62,728 nt of DNA from DATGEP01 sp035310125 (GTDB lineage: Bacteria > Chloroflexota > Ktedonobacteria > Ktedonobacterales > JADMIN01), in the NCBI GenBank assembly GCA_035310125.1, contig DATGEP010000168.1, positions 1 through 62,728 of the forward strand. The letters are read 5' to 3'. The position numbers and the translations under genes are program-made. Below the pieces are notes generated by a model. The model was given only the letters and a program-made list of their open reading frames with translations. It did no database searches and was not told the origin of the DNA. Positions 52,532 through 60,939 of the stretch are shown here, in pieces. Numbering within the stretch: the stretch's first letter is position 1; every line of letters begins with the position of its first letter.

Positions 52532-53110
52532 ATGTACGCAGTGATCGAGACGGGGGGCAAGCAATATCGCGTCAGCCCCGGACAGACCGTCGAGGTGGAG
52601 TTGCTGCCTGACACGCCAGGAGCTACGGTCGAGCTCGATCGGGTGCTGCTCGTCTCCGCCGACGACAAAACGCTCATCGGCCAGCCGACCATCCCTGGTG
52701 GCAAGGTCGTCGCAACGATCGCCCGCGAGGGACGTGGCGAGAAGATTATCGTCTTCAAGTACAAGTCCAAGAAGCGCTACCGTCGTACCCAGGGCCATCG
52801 TCAGGACCATTCGTACCTGCTCGTGACCGACATTCAGGCCGAGGGCGCGAGCCTCATCTCCGATGAGGAGCGCGCACGCTTCGAGAGACAGGCCAACCGT
52901 GCCGCCCATCGTTACGAAGCGCGGCTGTCGGCCGCCATCGCGGAGCTAGGTGCGTTGATCTCCGACCTCGCCGGTGCGGAAGCCGTCGGTGATACGGCTG
53001 CCGTCGCGGCGGATGAAGAGGGGATCGAAGAGACCGGCAGCGCCGCCTCGATTCCTGATGAGGAGATCGAGGCGGAGACCGGCAAGGCGCCTAAGAAAAA
53101 GGGCAAATAG
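52532..53110 (+). CDS. rplU: 50S ribosomal protein L21 with long C-terminal extension
   Basis: The core, residues 1-103, is canonical: MYAVIETGGKQYRVSPGQTV, VLLVSADDKTLIGQPTIPGG and FKYKSKKRYRRTQGHRQDHS, which touch 23S rRNA. The protein has 192 residues where most L21 have about 103. The additional 90 are Glu/Ala-rich helix (RFERQANRAAHRYEARLSAA) and an acidic disordered part ending in KAPKKKGK. The start is ATG 52532 with GCAGGAG 12 bases upstream; an upstream in-frame extension does not belong to the family. Operon with rpmA, spacing 57 bases. Confidence 0.95.
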   Translation: MYAVIETGGKQYRVSPGQTVEVELLPDTPGATVELDRVLLVSADDKTLIGQPTIPGGKVVATIAREGRGEKIIVFKYKSKKRYRRTQGHRQDHSYLLVTDIQAEGASLISDEERARFERQANRAAHRYEARLSAAIAELGALISDLAGAEAVGDTAAVAADEEGIEETGSAASIPDEEIEAETGKAPKKKGK

Positions 53111-53167
53111 TAGGCTGACTCGCGCCGCACACTCGACTGGCGCGAACTAGTAAAGGACGAGCGACCC

Positions 53168-53464
53168 ATGGCGCATAAAAAGGGCGTTGGCAGCTCACGT
53201 AACGGGCGCGACAGCAAGCCCAAGATGCTCGGCGTCAAACGCTACGACGGTCAGATGGTACGTTCTGGCACGATCATCGTGCGCCAGCGCGGCACCCGCA
53301 TCAACCCCGGCACGAATGTCGGCTGTGGCCGCGACTATACCCTCTTCGCGACAATTGACGGCACCGTCAAGTTCGAGTGGGACAGCCGCACCAAGAAGCG
53401 TGTCAGCATCCGTCCGCTTCCCGCGGCTGAGACCGAGACAACTCCCGCTGTGGCAACGGCTTGA
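53168..53464 (+). CDS. rpmA: 50S ribosomal protein L27
   Basis: A 98-residue protein whose N-terminus reaches the peptidyl transferase centre. It starts directly with MAHKKGVGSSRNGRDSKPKM, so there is no Firmicutes-like cleaved N-terminal extension. RYDGQMVRSGTIIVRQRGTR and NVGCGRDYTLFATIDGTVKF are canonical. The C-terminus has about 15 additional Thr/Ala/Glu residues. A strong hairpin follows; no obg gene is next, unlike many genomes. Confidence 0.97.
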   Translation: MAHKKGVGSSRNGRDSKPKMLGVKRYDGQMVRSGTIIVRQRGTRINPGTNVGCGRDYTLFATIDGTVKFEWDSRTKKRVSIRPLPAAETETTPAVATA

Positions 53465-53494
53465 GTCTCCAGCGCCGAGCGCACGATGATGGAA

Positions 53495-53524
53495 GAGGCA
53501 GTGGCATTACAGCGCCACTGCCTC
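53495..53524 (+). terminator. Terminator hairpin of rplU-rpmA
   Basis: Perfect 11-base arms GAGGCAGTGGC (53495-53505) and GCCACTGCCTC (53514-53524) with an 8-base loop, 30 bases after the rpmA stop. The T content downstream is moderate. Confidence 0.7.
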
Positions 53525-53668
53525 TCGCCGTCTTGCCTTCCGTGCTTCGCAACCTCAACTATGTGCTGTCCGTATCTTCCCGTGGGTGCTGGAGCACGCT
53601 GGAGCACAACGAACATGGTCCGCGCACCCGGCTTGCGGTACAGTACAGCATCGCACAGGCTAACATTG

Positions 53669-53697
53669 TTGCGTGACCGCACGTGTAGTGATATAGT
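53669..53697 (+). promoter_or_regulatory. Promoter of the PP2C-kinase-VWA-FHA cluster
   Basis: TTGCGT (53669-53674), 17-base spacer, TATAGT (53692-53697). The spacer contains the palindrome CACGTG. The leader to the PP2C ATG is about 107 bases. Confidence 0.55.
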
Positions 53698-53810
53698 GCC
53701 GATCAATACGATACGCATCTGGAGCTTCTCCTGACGCTCCGGCGGCGTCACCCACGAGCCGTCATTCCACATATTCCGTTGCAATACATTCTCATGAGAG
53801 GAAGAGCAGC

Positions 53811-54761
53811 ATGGTGCTGCACCTCAATGCAGCTTCAAAAACCGACGTCGGCCAGCAGCGTGAGCAAAACGAAGACGCCTGTTACGCCCACGTGATCGAA
53901 AACGATTCGCAAGTGTCCGGCCTTTTCGTGGTCGCCGATGGCATGGGCGGCTACCATGCGGGTGAGGTGGCGAGCAAAATCGCCGTGGACACAATCAGCG
54001 AGCTGCTCCAGCCGCTACTGGGACCCACCAGCAGCCAGTCCACCGTGCGCCTGAAAGGCAAGCGCGGACGCGGCAAAAACGACAATAATGGTCGTGATGA
54101 TCCTGCTAAAACTCGTCCTCTAACGACAGATGGGGAAGAGAGCGCGACGCCTGCCAGGAACGAAAACGTCGCGGAGCAGCGGTCCGCACCGGAAACTCAG
54201 CAACTCAACGAATCGGTTGTCTTGGAGCACTACACCGACAAGCTCAAAGCCGCTGTCGAGCAGAGCAGCGAGGCCATTGTCGAATATGGGCGCCAGCATT
54301 CCGAGGCGCGCGGCCTTGGATCAACCGTCACCGTAGTGGTGATCGTGGGCAGCCTGGCGTTTATCGCCAATGTTGGCGACAGCCGCACCTACCTGTTCCG
54401 GGACGGCAAGCTCCAGCGTCTCACGCACGACCACTCGCTCGTGGAACGACTGGTGGAAGCTGGTCAGATCGAGCGCGACGAGGTCTACGACCATCCACAC
54501 CGCAACCTCATCTATCGCTCGCTCGGCGCTAACAAAGCCGAGGTCGAGGTAGACATCTTCACCGAGCAGATCCAGGCTGGCGACGTGTTCCTGCTCTGCT
54601 CAGATGGCCTTTGGGAGATGGTGCGCGACCCCCAGCTCGAAAGCATTCTTGGCGAAGTCACCGATCCGGCTGAAGCCGCCGATATCCTCATCGAGCGCGC
54701 GAACGAGAATGGTGGTGAAGATAACATCACTGCCGTAATCGTACGCTGCGTTCAGGGCTAG
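53811..54761 (+). CDS. PP2C-type protein Ser/Thr phosphatase
   Basis: A 316-residue PPM phosphatase; GAGAGGAAG precedes the ATG. Metal-binding and catalytic motifs: VGQQREQNEDACY (about 14-26), VVADGMGGYHAGEVAS (about 43-58), LGSTVTVVVIVGSLAFIANV, GDSRTYLFRDGKL, LLCSDGLWEM and NGGEDNITAVIV. A 65-residue low-complexity insert rich in Lys, Arg and Asn lies between the second and third motifs (about 75-140). It probably reverses the adjoining kinase; the spacing is 13 bases. Confidence 0.95.
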   Translation: MVLHLNAASKTDVGQQREQNEDACYAHVIENDSQVSGLFVVADGMGGYHAGEVASKIAVDTISELLQPLLGPTSSQSTVRLKGKRGRGKNDNNGRDDPAKTRPLTTDGEESATPARNENVAEQRSAPETQQLNESVVLEHYTDKLKAAVEQSSEAIVEYGRQHSEARGLGSTVTVVVIVGSLAFIANVGDSRTYLFRDGKLQRLTHDHSLVERLVEAGQIERDEVYDHPHRNLIYRSLGANKAEVEVDIFTEQIQAGDVFLLCSDGLWEMVRDPQLESILGEVTDPAEAADILIERANENGGEDNITAVIVRCVQG

Positions 54762-54774
54762 GGCGGGTACCGCC

Positions 54775-56682
54775 ATGACCCTGGCGCCTGGGACGACGCT
54801 GCAAGGACGCTACCGTGTGCTCACCCGCCTCGGCGAGGGTGGTATGGGCAGCGTCTATCAGGTTGAAGACCTTACGCACCCTGGCGCCGTTTGGGCCGTG
54901 AAAGAGCTCCTTGACGATACCTCCGCGTCCCCGGAGGATGTCGCCTGGGCGCACCGTCGCTTTGACGCCGAGATCCATCTCATGCGGCAATTGCGGCACC
55001 CACGGATTCCCCGTTTCGAGATCGCCTTCGCGGAGAACGGCCACCGCTACTTCGTCATGGAATTCATTCCTGGCGCCAACCTTGAGGACCGGCTCGCGCG
55101 CACCCACGCGCCGCTGCCCGAGCGGGACGTGCTTCGCTGGATGATGGATATCTGCGACGTGCTGACCTACCTCCACAGCCAGCACCCACCCATCATCGTT
55201 CGTGATCTCAAGCCCGGCAACGTCATGGTCACGCCGTCCGGGGAGGCGCGCCTCATTGACTTCGGCATCGCGCGCACCTATAAACCCGGCAAAATCGGCA
55301 ACACCGAAAACCTCGGCACCATGACCTATGCCTCGCCAGAACATCTCGGCCAGACGCAGACCGACGCCCGCTCCGATATCTACAGTCTCGGCGCGACGAT
55401 GTATCACCTGCTCACCAACACCGAGCCCGCGCCTATGGAAACGCCCGTATCTGGGTCACTGCGCAAGCTTCAGCCCAGTCTGAGCGCCGCCACTGAGGCT
55501 GCCGTCATCCGCGCCATGCGGCTTGATCCTGCCGCGCGCTTTCAGTCTGCCGCCGACATGCGCGACGCCCTCGCGCGTTGCTTGAGCGCACTGACGCCCA
55601 CTCCATCCATTCCGCGCCGCCGCAACCAGCCCGTCATATTGCCGCGCGGCGCCACCGCCGCCGTTCCCGCCGTCTCGCCAGCCGCCAGATCGGCGCGTCC
55701 CGCTATCCAGCGCGCCCCCGCTACACGCGTGACCCCACCGGAGGACGGCACACTCTGCCCGCGCTGCGGCTATCTCAACCGCCAGGGCGCACGCTTCTGC
55801 GCCCGCGATGGCGCGCCTCTCACCGCCGCCGCGCTGGCGCACGTTTCCCGTGTCGCGCACGATATCTCCGCCAGCTCTATACCTTCACGTTCTCCCACGG
55901 CGTCCCGCGCAGGTGGACCCACCAGTCCTGGCGGTACCGCTGAGCTGAATCACCAGCGCGCCACTGACGCGCTCACCACTGGACGCTACATCCAGGCCAT
56001 TCGGCAGGGTGAGGCCGCGCTGGCCAAGGGACGCGCCACGTACGATGTCTACATGCTTCTGGGCCAGGCATACGCCAAACAGGGCCGCGCGGCGGACGCC
56101 GCCAATGCCTACGCGCAGGCCGCCAGGCTGCGCCCCACGTCCGATGCGCTCATCGCCGAGGGCGAAGCTCGCCGTACTATCCACCAACCTGATGTGGCGC
56201 TGCTCGCCTTCACGAGAGCGCGCCAGCTCGACCCACGCAATCCAGATATTTCGTATCAGATCGGTGAGACATGTCTTGAGCTAGGTCGGCTCGCCGAAGC
56301 CGAAGGCGACCTGCGTGACGCGCTTTCCCAGCGCCCGCGGCACGCGCCCACACTAGTCGCACTTGGCCGCCTGCACGCCATGCGCAAGCAGTGGGACGAC
56401 GCCCTGGCGATGCTCAAGCGCGCCACTGAATGCGACCCTCCCAACGCCACAGCATATCTGGAGCTGGGACGCACACTGCTGGGACAGAAGCGCCCCGCCG
56501 AAGCCCTACGGGCGCTGGAGCAGTCCGCCGCGCTCGCGCCTGCCTCCGCCGAGATACAGATCGCCCTTGGGGTTGGCTTCTCCGCCGTCGGCCGGCGCGA
56601 TGCCGCGCGCAAAGCCATACGCCGCGCGCTGGAGCTTGACCCGGCGAATACCGAGGCCCGGCACCTGCTCAAGCAGCTGTAG
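54775..56682 (+). CDS. Ser/Thr protein kinase with zinc ribbon and TPR domain
   Basis: A 635-residue soluble protein with no membrane helix. The kinase (about 10-260) has LGEGGMGSVYQVEDL, Lys43 in AVKELL, IVRDLKPGNVMV with Val142 in place of the His of HRD (Arg143 and Asp144 kept), DFGIART (162-168) and GTMTYASPEH. A linker of Ala, Pro and Arg leads to a zinc ribbon (CPRCGYLNRQGARFCARDG, about 328-346). TPRs occupy about 390-635 (LLGQAYAKQGRAADAANAYA, ALGRLHAMRKQWDDALAMLK). TPRs likely bind protein partners. Activity is expected despite the Val. Confidence 0.95.
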   Translation: MTLAPGTTLQGRYRVLTRLGEGGMGSVYQVEDLTHPGAVWAVKELLDDTSASPEDVAWAHRRFDAEIHLMRQLRHPRIPRFEIAFAENGHRYFVMEFIPGANLEDRLARTHAPLPERDVLRWMMDICDVLTYLHSQHPPIIVRDLKPGNVMVTPSGEARLIDFGIARTYKPGKIGNTENLGTMTYASPEHLGQTQTDARSDIYSLGATMYHLLTNTEPAPMETPVSGSLRKLQPSLSAATEAAVIRAMRLDPAARFQSAADMRDALARCLSALTPTPSIPRRRNQPVILPRGATAAVPAVSPAARSARPAIQRAPATRVTPPEDGTLCPRCGYLNRQGARFCARDGAPLTAAALAHVSRVAHDISASSIPSRSPTASRAGGPTSPGGTAELNHQRATDALTTGRYIQAIRQGEAALAKGRATYDVYMLLGQAYAKQGRAADAANAYAQAARLRPTSDALIAEGEARRTIHQPDVALLAFTRARQLDPRNPDISYQIGETCLELGRLAEAEGDLRDALSQRPRHAPTLVALGRLHAMRKQWDDALAMLKRATECDPPNATAYLELGRTLLGQKRPAEALRALEQSAALAPASAEIQIALGVGFSAVGRRDAARKAIRRALELDPANTEARHLLKQL

Positions 56683-56760
56683 CCGGTTCAATCATCGCGG
56701 GAGACAGGCGACCCACATCCGCACGGGAACCTCGCCCCGCCGCTCAATGAGGAGTAGACG

Positions 56761-58710
56761 ATGGAGTGCAGAACCTGTGGAGCAACTCTGCGTGAGGGAG
56801 CACGATTCTGTAACACGTGTGGCGCGATCCAGGTAGATGCGTCCCTGGACAGTCCGCAAGATACTCCAGCCGTCACTCCCGACGGCACCCTTCCCGCCAG
56901 CGGTAGTGACAGCGACTCATCGAGCCGCGCCCGCCGCCCGGCGCGCGTGCCTCGCGCCACAAACGCCACAGACGCGACTGACTCTCTCGCGCCTTCGCGC
57001 TCTCGGACCATCCCAGTGGAAACCAATGTGCTAGATCCCGCCGCGCTGGCAATGGCGGAGCAACATGCCGCCTCTTCGGACTCAAGGCCTTTAGAAGCCT
57101 CCGAAGCTGAAGCCACTGAATTAGCCGAGCCGGAGACTGTCGAAGATGATTCAGCTGCGCCTGCAACGTCGGAGCCGGCAGCGGAGATGGACACTGGCGC
57201 GGCTGAGTCCGTTGACGCCGAGCCAACCCCAGAGACGCAGCCCGCCTCCACCAGCGGCGAGTCATCTGATATTCCAGTGACCCCACCTGCCGCCTCCACC
57301 AGCGAAGCGACAGCGTCAGAGCCAGGCGCTGCTTTACCGGAAGACGCCCCCAGCGCAGCCGGCACGCCCGCGTCTGAGGTAGCCTGGGAAGACGCCGATA
57401 CTGTGGAATATAACGTCATCCTCCAGCGCAGTCAGTCACTTGACGGCATTCTCGCCGCTCCCCAGCCCGCTGACATGCCCGCGCTGGATGAGCTTGCTCG
57501 CCCGCATGGCGATGCGTTGCCCTGGCCGCTCCCTGAAAGCATCATCATCGGCGGCCGCTATCGTGTCGAAGAGGTCCTCACCACCCTCCCAGATGCCCCC
57601 GACGCCGAAAATGTCTATCGCATCAATGACCTCCAGGGCTACGAGCGCTGCTGGTCCTGTGGCGCCGAGCATGGCTCCGACGCCGCATCCGACCGCTTCT
57701 GCCAGGAATGCGGCGCTGACATGCTCTCCCGCGACTTCCTCATGTACGAGCGCCGCCAGGAGGAAGAGAGCGCTGACAGCCCAGCCGAAGCCGCGGGCGG
57801 CGAGACGGAGGAATCCGAGCACGTCTTCACACAGGGAGCGCGCCTGTACCGCATTGTGCCGCGCGCGGCAGAGCCGCCGCTCTTCCCGCGCGGCGCACGC
57901 CTGGTCGCCGTGCTGGCAACGGACACCGGCGCGTCGCGAGCGGGCGAGGAGAACGAGGACAGCGCGGGCGTCTTCACGCTTTGCGTCGCTCACGACTCGC
58001 ACTCTGAGCCGCTCTCCCTCTGCGTGGTCGCGGATGGCCTCGGTGGGCATGCAAGCGGCCAGGAGGCCAGCCGCCTCGCCGTGCGCATCCTCGCGGAGCA
58101 TATCCTTCGCACCGTTGCGCTTCCATACATCTCCGCCCCAGCCGGCGCCTCAGCCGGCGCCTCAGCGGAAGATCCAAGCTTTGAAGCCGGCTTGATCGCG
58201 TCCCTCAAAGATGGGGTCGAGGCTGCCAACAAGGCAATCTGCGCTCGCAACAAATCCACTCGTGCCGATATGGGATCCACCTGCGTCGCCGCGCTCGTCT
58301 ACCGCGAGACCGCGTACTTCATCAACGTGGGTGACAGCCGTGGCTACGTGCTGGAAGACGGCGATCTGCGCCGCGTCACCACCGATCATTCGCTCGTCGA
58401 GCAGCTTATTGCGGGTGGCCTCGTCGCGCCAGAGGAGCGATACACCCATCCTCAGCGCAATCAGATATTTCGCAGTCTCGGCGACGAACCGAACGTACCG
58501 CTCGATACCTTTACTCAGAAGCTGCGCCCAGGTATGCGGCTTCTGCTCTGCTCAGATGGCCTCTGGGAGATGGTACGTGACGACGAGATGGCACGGATTC
58601 TCCGCGACACGCACAGCCCACAACAGGCATGCGATTTGCTAATCTCCGCTGCGAACGAACATGGTGGAGAAGACAACATCTCCGCCATTGTGATTGACAT
58701 CAGTGCCTGA
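56761..58710 (+). CDS. PP2C phosphatase with two zinc ribbons and a kinase-like N-lobe fragment
   Basis: A 649-residue protein; GAGGAG precedes the ATG. Residues 1-25 form a zinc ribbon (CRTCGATLREGARFCNTCG). About 30-250 are acidic, low-complexity Ser/Ala/Pro/Glu. Residues 264-293 (GGRYRVEEVL and ENVYRINDL) resemble the first two beta strands of the neighbouring kinase, without glycine loop or Lys. A second zinc ribbon follows (Cys297, 300, 314, 317). The PP2C domain runs about 380-649: SRAGEENEDSAGVF, VVADGLGGHASGQEASRL, GSTCVAALVYRETAYFINVG, CSDGLWEMV and GGEDNISAIVI. Its substrate is probably set by the N-terminal modules. Confidence 0.93.
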   Translation: MECRTCGATLREGARFCNTCGAIQVDASLDSPQDTPAVTPDGTLPASGSDSDSSSRARRPARVPRATNATDATDSLAPSRSRTIPVETNVLDPAALAMAEQHAASSDSRPLEASEAEATELAEPETVEDDSAAPATSEPAAEMDTGAAESVDAEPTPETQPASTSGESSDIPVTPPAASTSEATASEPGAALPEDAPSAAGTPASEVAWEDADTVEYNVILQRSQSLDGILAAPQPADMPALDELARPHGDALPWPLPESIIIGGRYRVEEVLTTLPDAPDAENVYRINDLQGYERCWSCGAEHGSDAASDRFCQECGADMLSRDFLMYERRQEEESADSPAEAAGGETEESEHVFTQGARLYRIVPRAAEPPLFPRGARLVAVLATDTGASRAGEENEDSAGVFTLCVAHDSHSEPLSLCVVADGLGGHASGQEASRLAVRILAEHILRTVALPYISAPAGASAGASAEDPSFEAGLIASLKDGVEAANKAICARNKSTRADMGSTCVAALVYRETAYFINVGDSRGYVLEDGDLRRVTTDHSLVEQLIAGGLVAPEERYTHPQRNQIFRSLGDEPNVPLDTFTQKLRPGMRLLLCSDGLWEMVRDDEMARILRDTHSPQQACDLLISAANEHGGEDNISAIVIDISA

Positions 58711-58939
58711 ACCGCCGCGAATCCGCAACCTGCGCCCGTCAATACCGTAGAACGCCATAGAACACTTTCCTTACCCGTGCGGCGCGGGCTGGAAATACGA
58801 TCGTGACTCGCGGAGGCAAAGTGCAAGTCCTTCGTCTCTCCGCTCCCGACGGGCGTGGAGTCGAGGGTGAGATTCGGGTGCGTCGTCAGATACCCGCTGC
58901 TCAACTTCGCCGCGGCACGCTTGAAAGGAGCCACCGGCC

Positions 58940-60172
58940 ATGGCCGGAGAAGTATCATTGATTTGCCAGGTGGGGCGTGAGCGCATACAGATAACAGGCG
59001 GCAGCCAGCTAGCCTATGTCCTTGTCGAGGCGCGCCCTACCAACGGCACCGCTGGCGGCGGCGCCCAGGCGCGCATGCCGCTCAATTTTGCCCTCGTCCT
59101 GGACCACTCCGGCTCGATGAAGGGCGCCAAGCTGCGTGCCGTCAAAGACGCCGTGAAGCTTGTCGTCAACTCCATGATGCCGACCGATTTCGTCTCCATT
59201 GTCATCTTCGATGACAATGTGCGCGTCGTCGTTCCCGCGCAGCCCGCCACCGACAAAGCCGGCATCGCCGCCCTCGTCGAGGGCATTCGCGACGGCGGTG
59301 GCACCGCCATGTCACTCGGTATGAGCATGGGCCTCACCGAGCTGCGCAAGCATGCCTCACCCAACACCGTCAACCGTATGATCCTGCTCACTGACGGCGT
59401 CACCTATGGCGACGCCGACCGCTGCCGCCGCATCGCCGACGACGCGGGCGCCTCTGGCATCGGCATCTATCCGCTCGGTATTGGCGCCGACTGGGATGAA
59501 GATCTGCTCGACAACGTCGGCCAGCGCAGCAGTGGCATGCCCGCCGAGTTCATCAAGCGCCCCGACGACGCGCTCACGCTCTTCGAGCGCCAGTTCCAGA
59601 GCGCCACCGCCGTGAGCGTCCGCAACACCCAGATCACCGTGCGTCTCCCCGCCGGTGTCACGCCCAAGAAGGCGGTGAAAGTCCTTCCAGTCATCACGGA
59701 GCAGAACCCCGAAACTCTCTCCGACCGTGAAGTCGTCGTCAACCTTGGCGATCTGGAGCGCGACACGCCTCAAGCGGCGCTGCTGGAGCTGATGGTAGAA
59801 CCGCGGCCAGAAGGCACCTTCCGCATCGCGCAGGCTGAGCTGAGTTACGACGTGCCGGGCCGTGGACAGGAGAAGGTGCGCTCCGATGTGATCGTGAATT
59901 TCACCAACGACCCTGTCCCACCCGAAGAAGCGAATCCCGTCGTCATGAACTATGCCGAGAAGTCTAACGCTCACCGGCTCGTGACGCGCGTCCTCGATGA
60001 ATACAAGAAGAACGGCAAGGTGACGACCCGGCTTCACCCCAACGTCACGCGTATCCTCGATCCCGAAACGCAGCGCCTGCTTGACCAGGTGACGGGGGGT
60101 GGTACGATAACGGCAGAGGATGTGAAGAGCATCGGCAACAAGACTCGCAAGCTCACGCAGCGGTTCGAGTAG
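58940..60172 (+). CDS. VWA-domain protein
   Basis: A 410-residue soluble protein; GAAAGGAG lies nine bases before the ATG. The VWA fold (about 45-225) has a complete metal site: ALVLDHSGSM with Asp55, Ser57, Ser59; Thr in GGGTAMSLGM; Asp in ILLTDGVTYG. A beta-rich part follows (about 225-340; VRLPAGVTPKKAVKVLP) and a C-terminal helical region (THE NAHRLVTRVLDEYKKN segment). It resembles YfbK or inter-alpha-inhibitor types. In such clusters VWA proteins are scaffolds or ligand binders; here between a phosphatase and an FHA protein. Confidence 0.92.
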   Translation: MAGEVSLICQVGRERIQITGGSQLAYVLVEARPTNGTAGGGAQARMPLNFALVLDHSGSMKGAKLRAVKDAVKLVVNSMMPTDFVSIVIFDDNVRVVVPAQPATDKAGIAALVEGIRDGGGTAMSLGMSMGLTELRKHASPNTVNRMILLTDGVTYGDADRCRRIADDAGASGIGIYPLGIGADWDEDLLDNVGQRSSGMPAEFIKRPDDALTLFERQFQSATAVSVRNTQITVRLPAGVTPKKAVKVLPVITEQNPETLSDREVVVNLGDLERDTPQAALLELMVEPRPEGTFRIAQAELSYDVPGRGQEKVRSDVIVNFTNDPVPPEEANPVVMNYAEKSNAHRLVTRVLDEYKKNGKVTTRLHPNVTRILDPETQRLLDQVTGGGTITAEDVKSIGNKTRKLTQRFE

Positions 60173-60203
60173 CCACCGCGCCAGCCAGCAATAGGAGGAT
60201 ACC

Positions 60204-60674
60204 ATGACAATTCGATGTTCCCAGGGCCACGAAAACCCGGAGGGCTCGGCGTTCTGCGATGAGTGCGGGGAGCAGCTCGGCGCCGCCTACGCCACTGCTC
60301 CCGCCGATGCCGCCACCGCGACCACGCCGCCGCCTATCGCCATGCCGGCCGGCGCGCCCAAGCTCGTCGTAGAGGCCGACAACACCGCGTTCGATCTCGC
60401 GGGCAAGACTGAGGTCGTCATTGGCCGCGAGGACCCCGTAAGCAATATCTACCCCGATGTAGACCTCACGGCCCACGGCGGCGAAGAGGGCGGCGTCTCG
60501 CGCCTGCATGCCAAGCTGCTGCTCAACGACAGCCAGTACCTCATCGAGGACCAGAACAGCACCAATTTCACCTTCGTCAACAAGCAAAAGCTCGCGCCCA
60601 AGACGCCAACCGCCATCAAAGACGGCGACGAGATCCGCCTCGGTCGCGTGGCGTTGACATTCCATACTGCCTAG
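60204..60674 (+). CDS. Zinc-ribbon and FHA-domain protein
   Basis: A 156-residue protein; AGGAGG precedes the ATG. Residues 3-25 form a zinc ribbon variant (CSQGHENPEGSAFCDECGEQ, with Cys-His in the first knuckle). An Ala/Thr/Pro linker leads to FHA (about 52-156): VVIGREDPVSNIYPDVDLTA, EEGGVSRLHAKLLLNDSQYL, IEDQNSTNFTFVNKQKLAPK and IKDGDEIRLGRVALTF. It keeps the SRxH and N residues that hold phosphothreonine. A paralogue of the protein encoded at 3102-3680. It is the last gene of the cluster and probably the reader of the kinase. Confidence 0.93.
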   Translation: MTIRCSQGHENPEGSAFCDECGEQLGAAYATAPADAATATTPPPIAMPAGAPKLVVEADNTAFDLAGKTEVVIGREDPVSNIYPDVDLTAHGGEEGGVSRLHAKLLLNDSQYLIEDQNSTNFTFVNKQKLAPKTPTAIKDGDEIRLGRVALTFHTA

Positions 60675-60680
60675 CGTGAC

Positions 60681-60702
60681 GGCATAGCACGGATGCTATG
60701 CC
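60681..60702 (+). terminator. Hairpin after the FHA gene
   Basis: GGCATAGC (60681-60688) pairs with GCTATGCC (60695-60702) six bases after the stop. No U run follows. Confidence 0.45.
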
Positions 60703-60732
60703 TGTAGGCAAGGATCTATCCGCCCGCATCTC

Positions 60733-60804
60733 GTCCCGTGCGCCGGCCACTTGTGGCCGCGAGTCGTTCCCCACGTCCCGTGCGCTGGCCACTTGTGGCC
60801 GCGA
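60733..60804. repeat. Two tandem 30-base repeats carrying palindromes
   Basis: The unit 60733-60762 recurs at 60775-60804 with one mismatch. Each contains GGCCACTTGTGGCC, a palindrome with a 2-base centre. The unit distance is 42 bases, close to four helical turns, so two proteins could bind on the same face. They lie 136 bases or more upstream of the second ECF sigma gene. Confidence 0.75.
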
Positions 60805-60939
60805 CCACCGAGCATGAGGTGGTATCACCCCGATATGCTGAGGAGTGAGGCTTGCCCTGTCCCTAAATCGTCAGCTTGTGCGGTAGTGGAGTAGTGGGCA
60901 GACGGCCCGCTTGTGTCTCTGACAGGGAAATGGGCCAGC

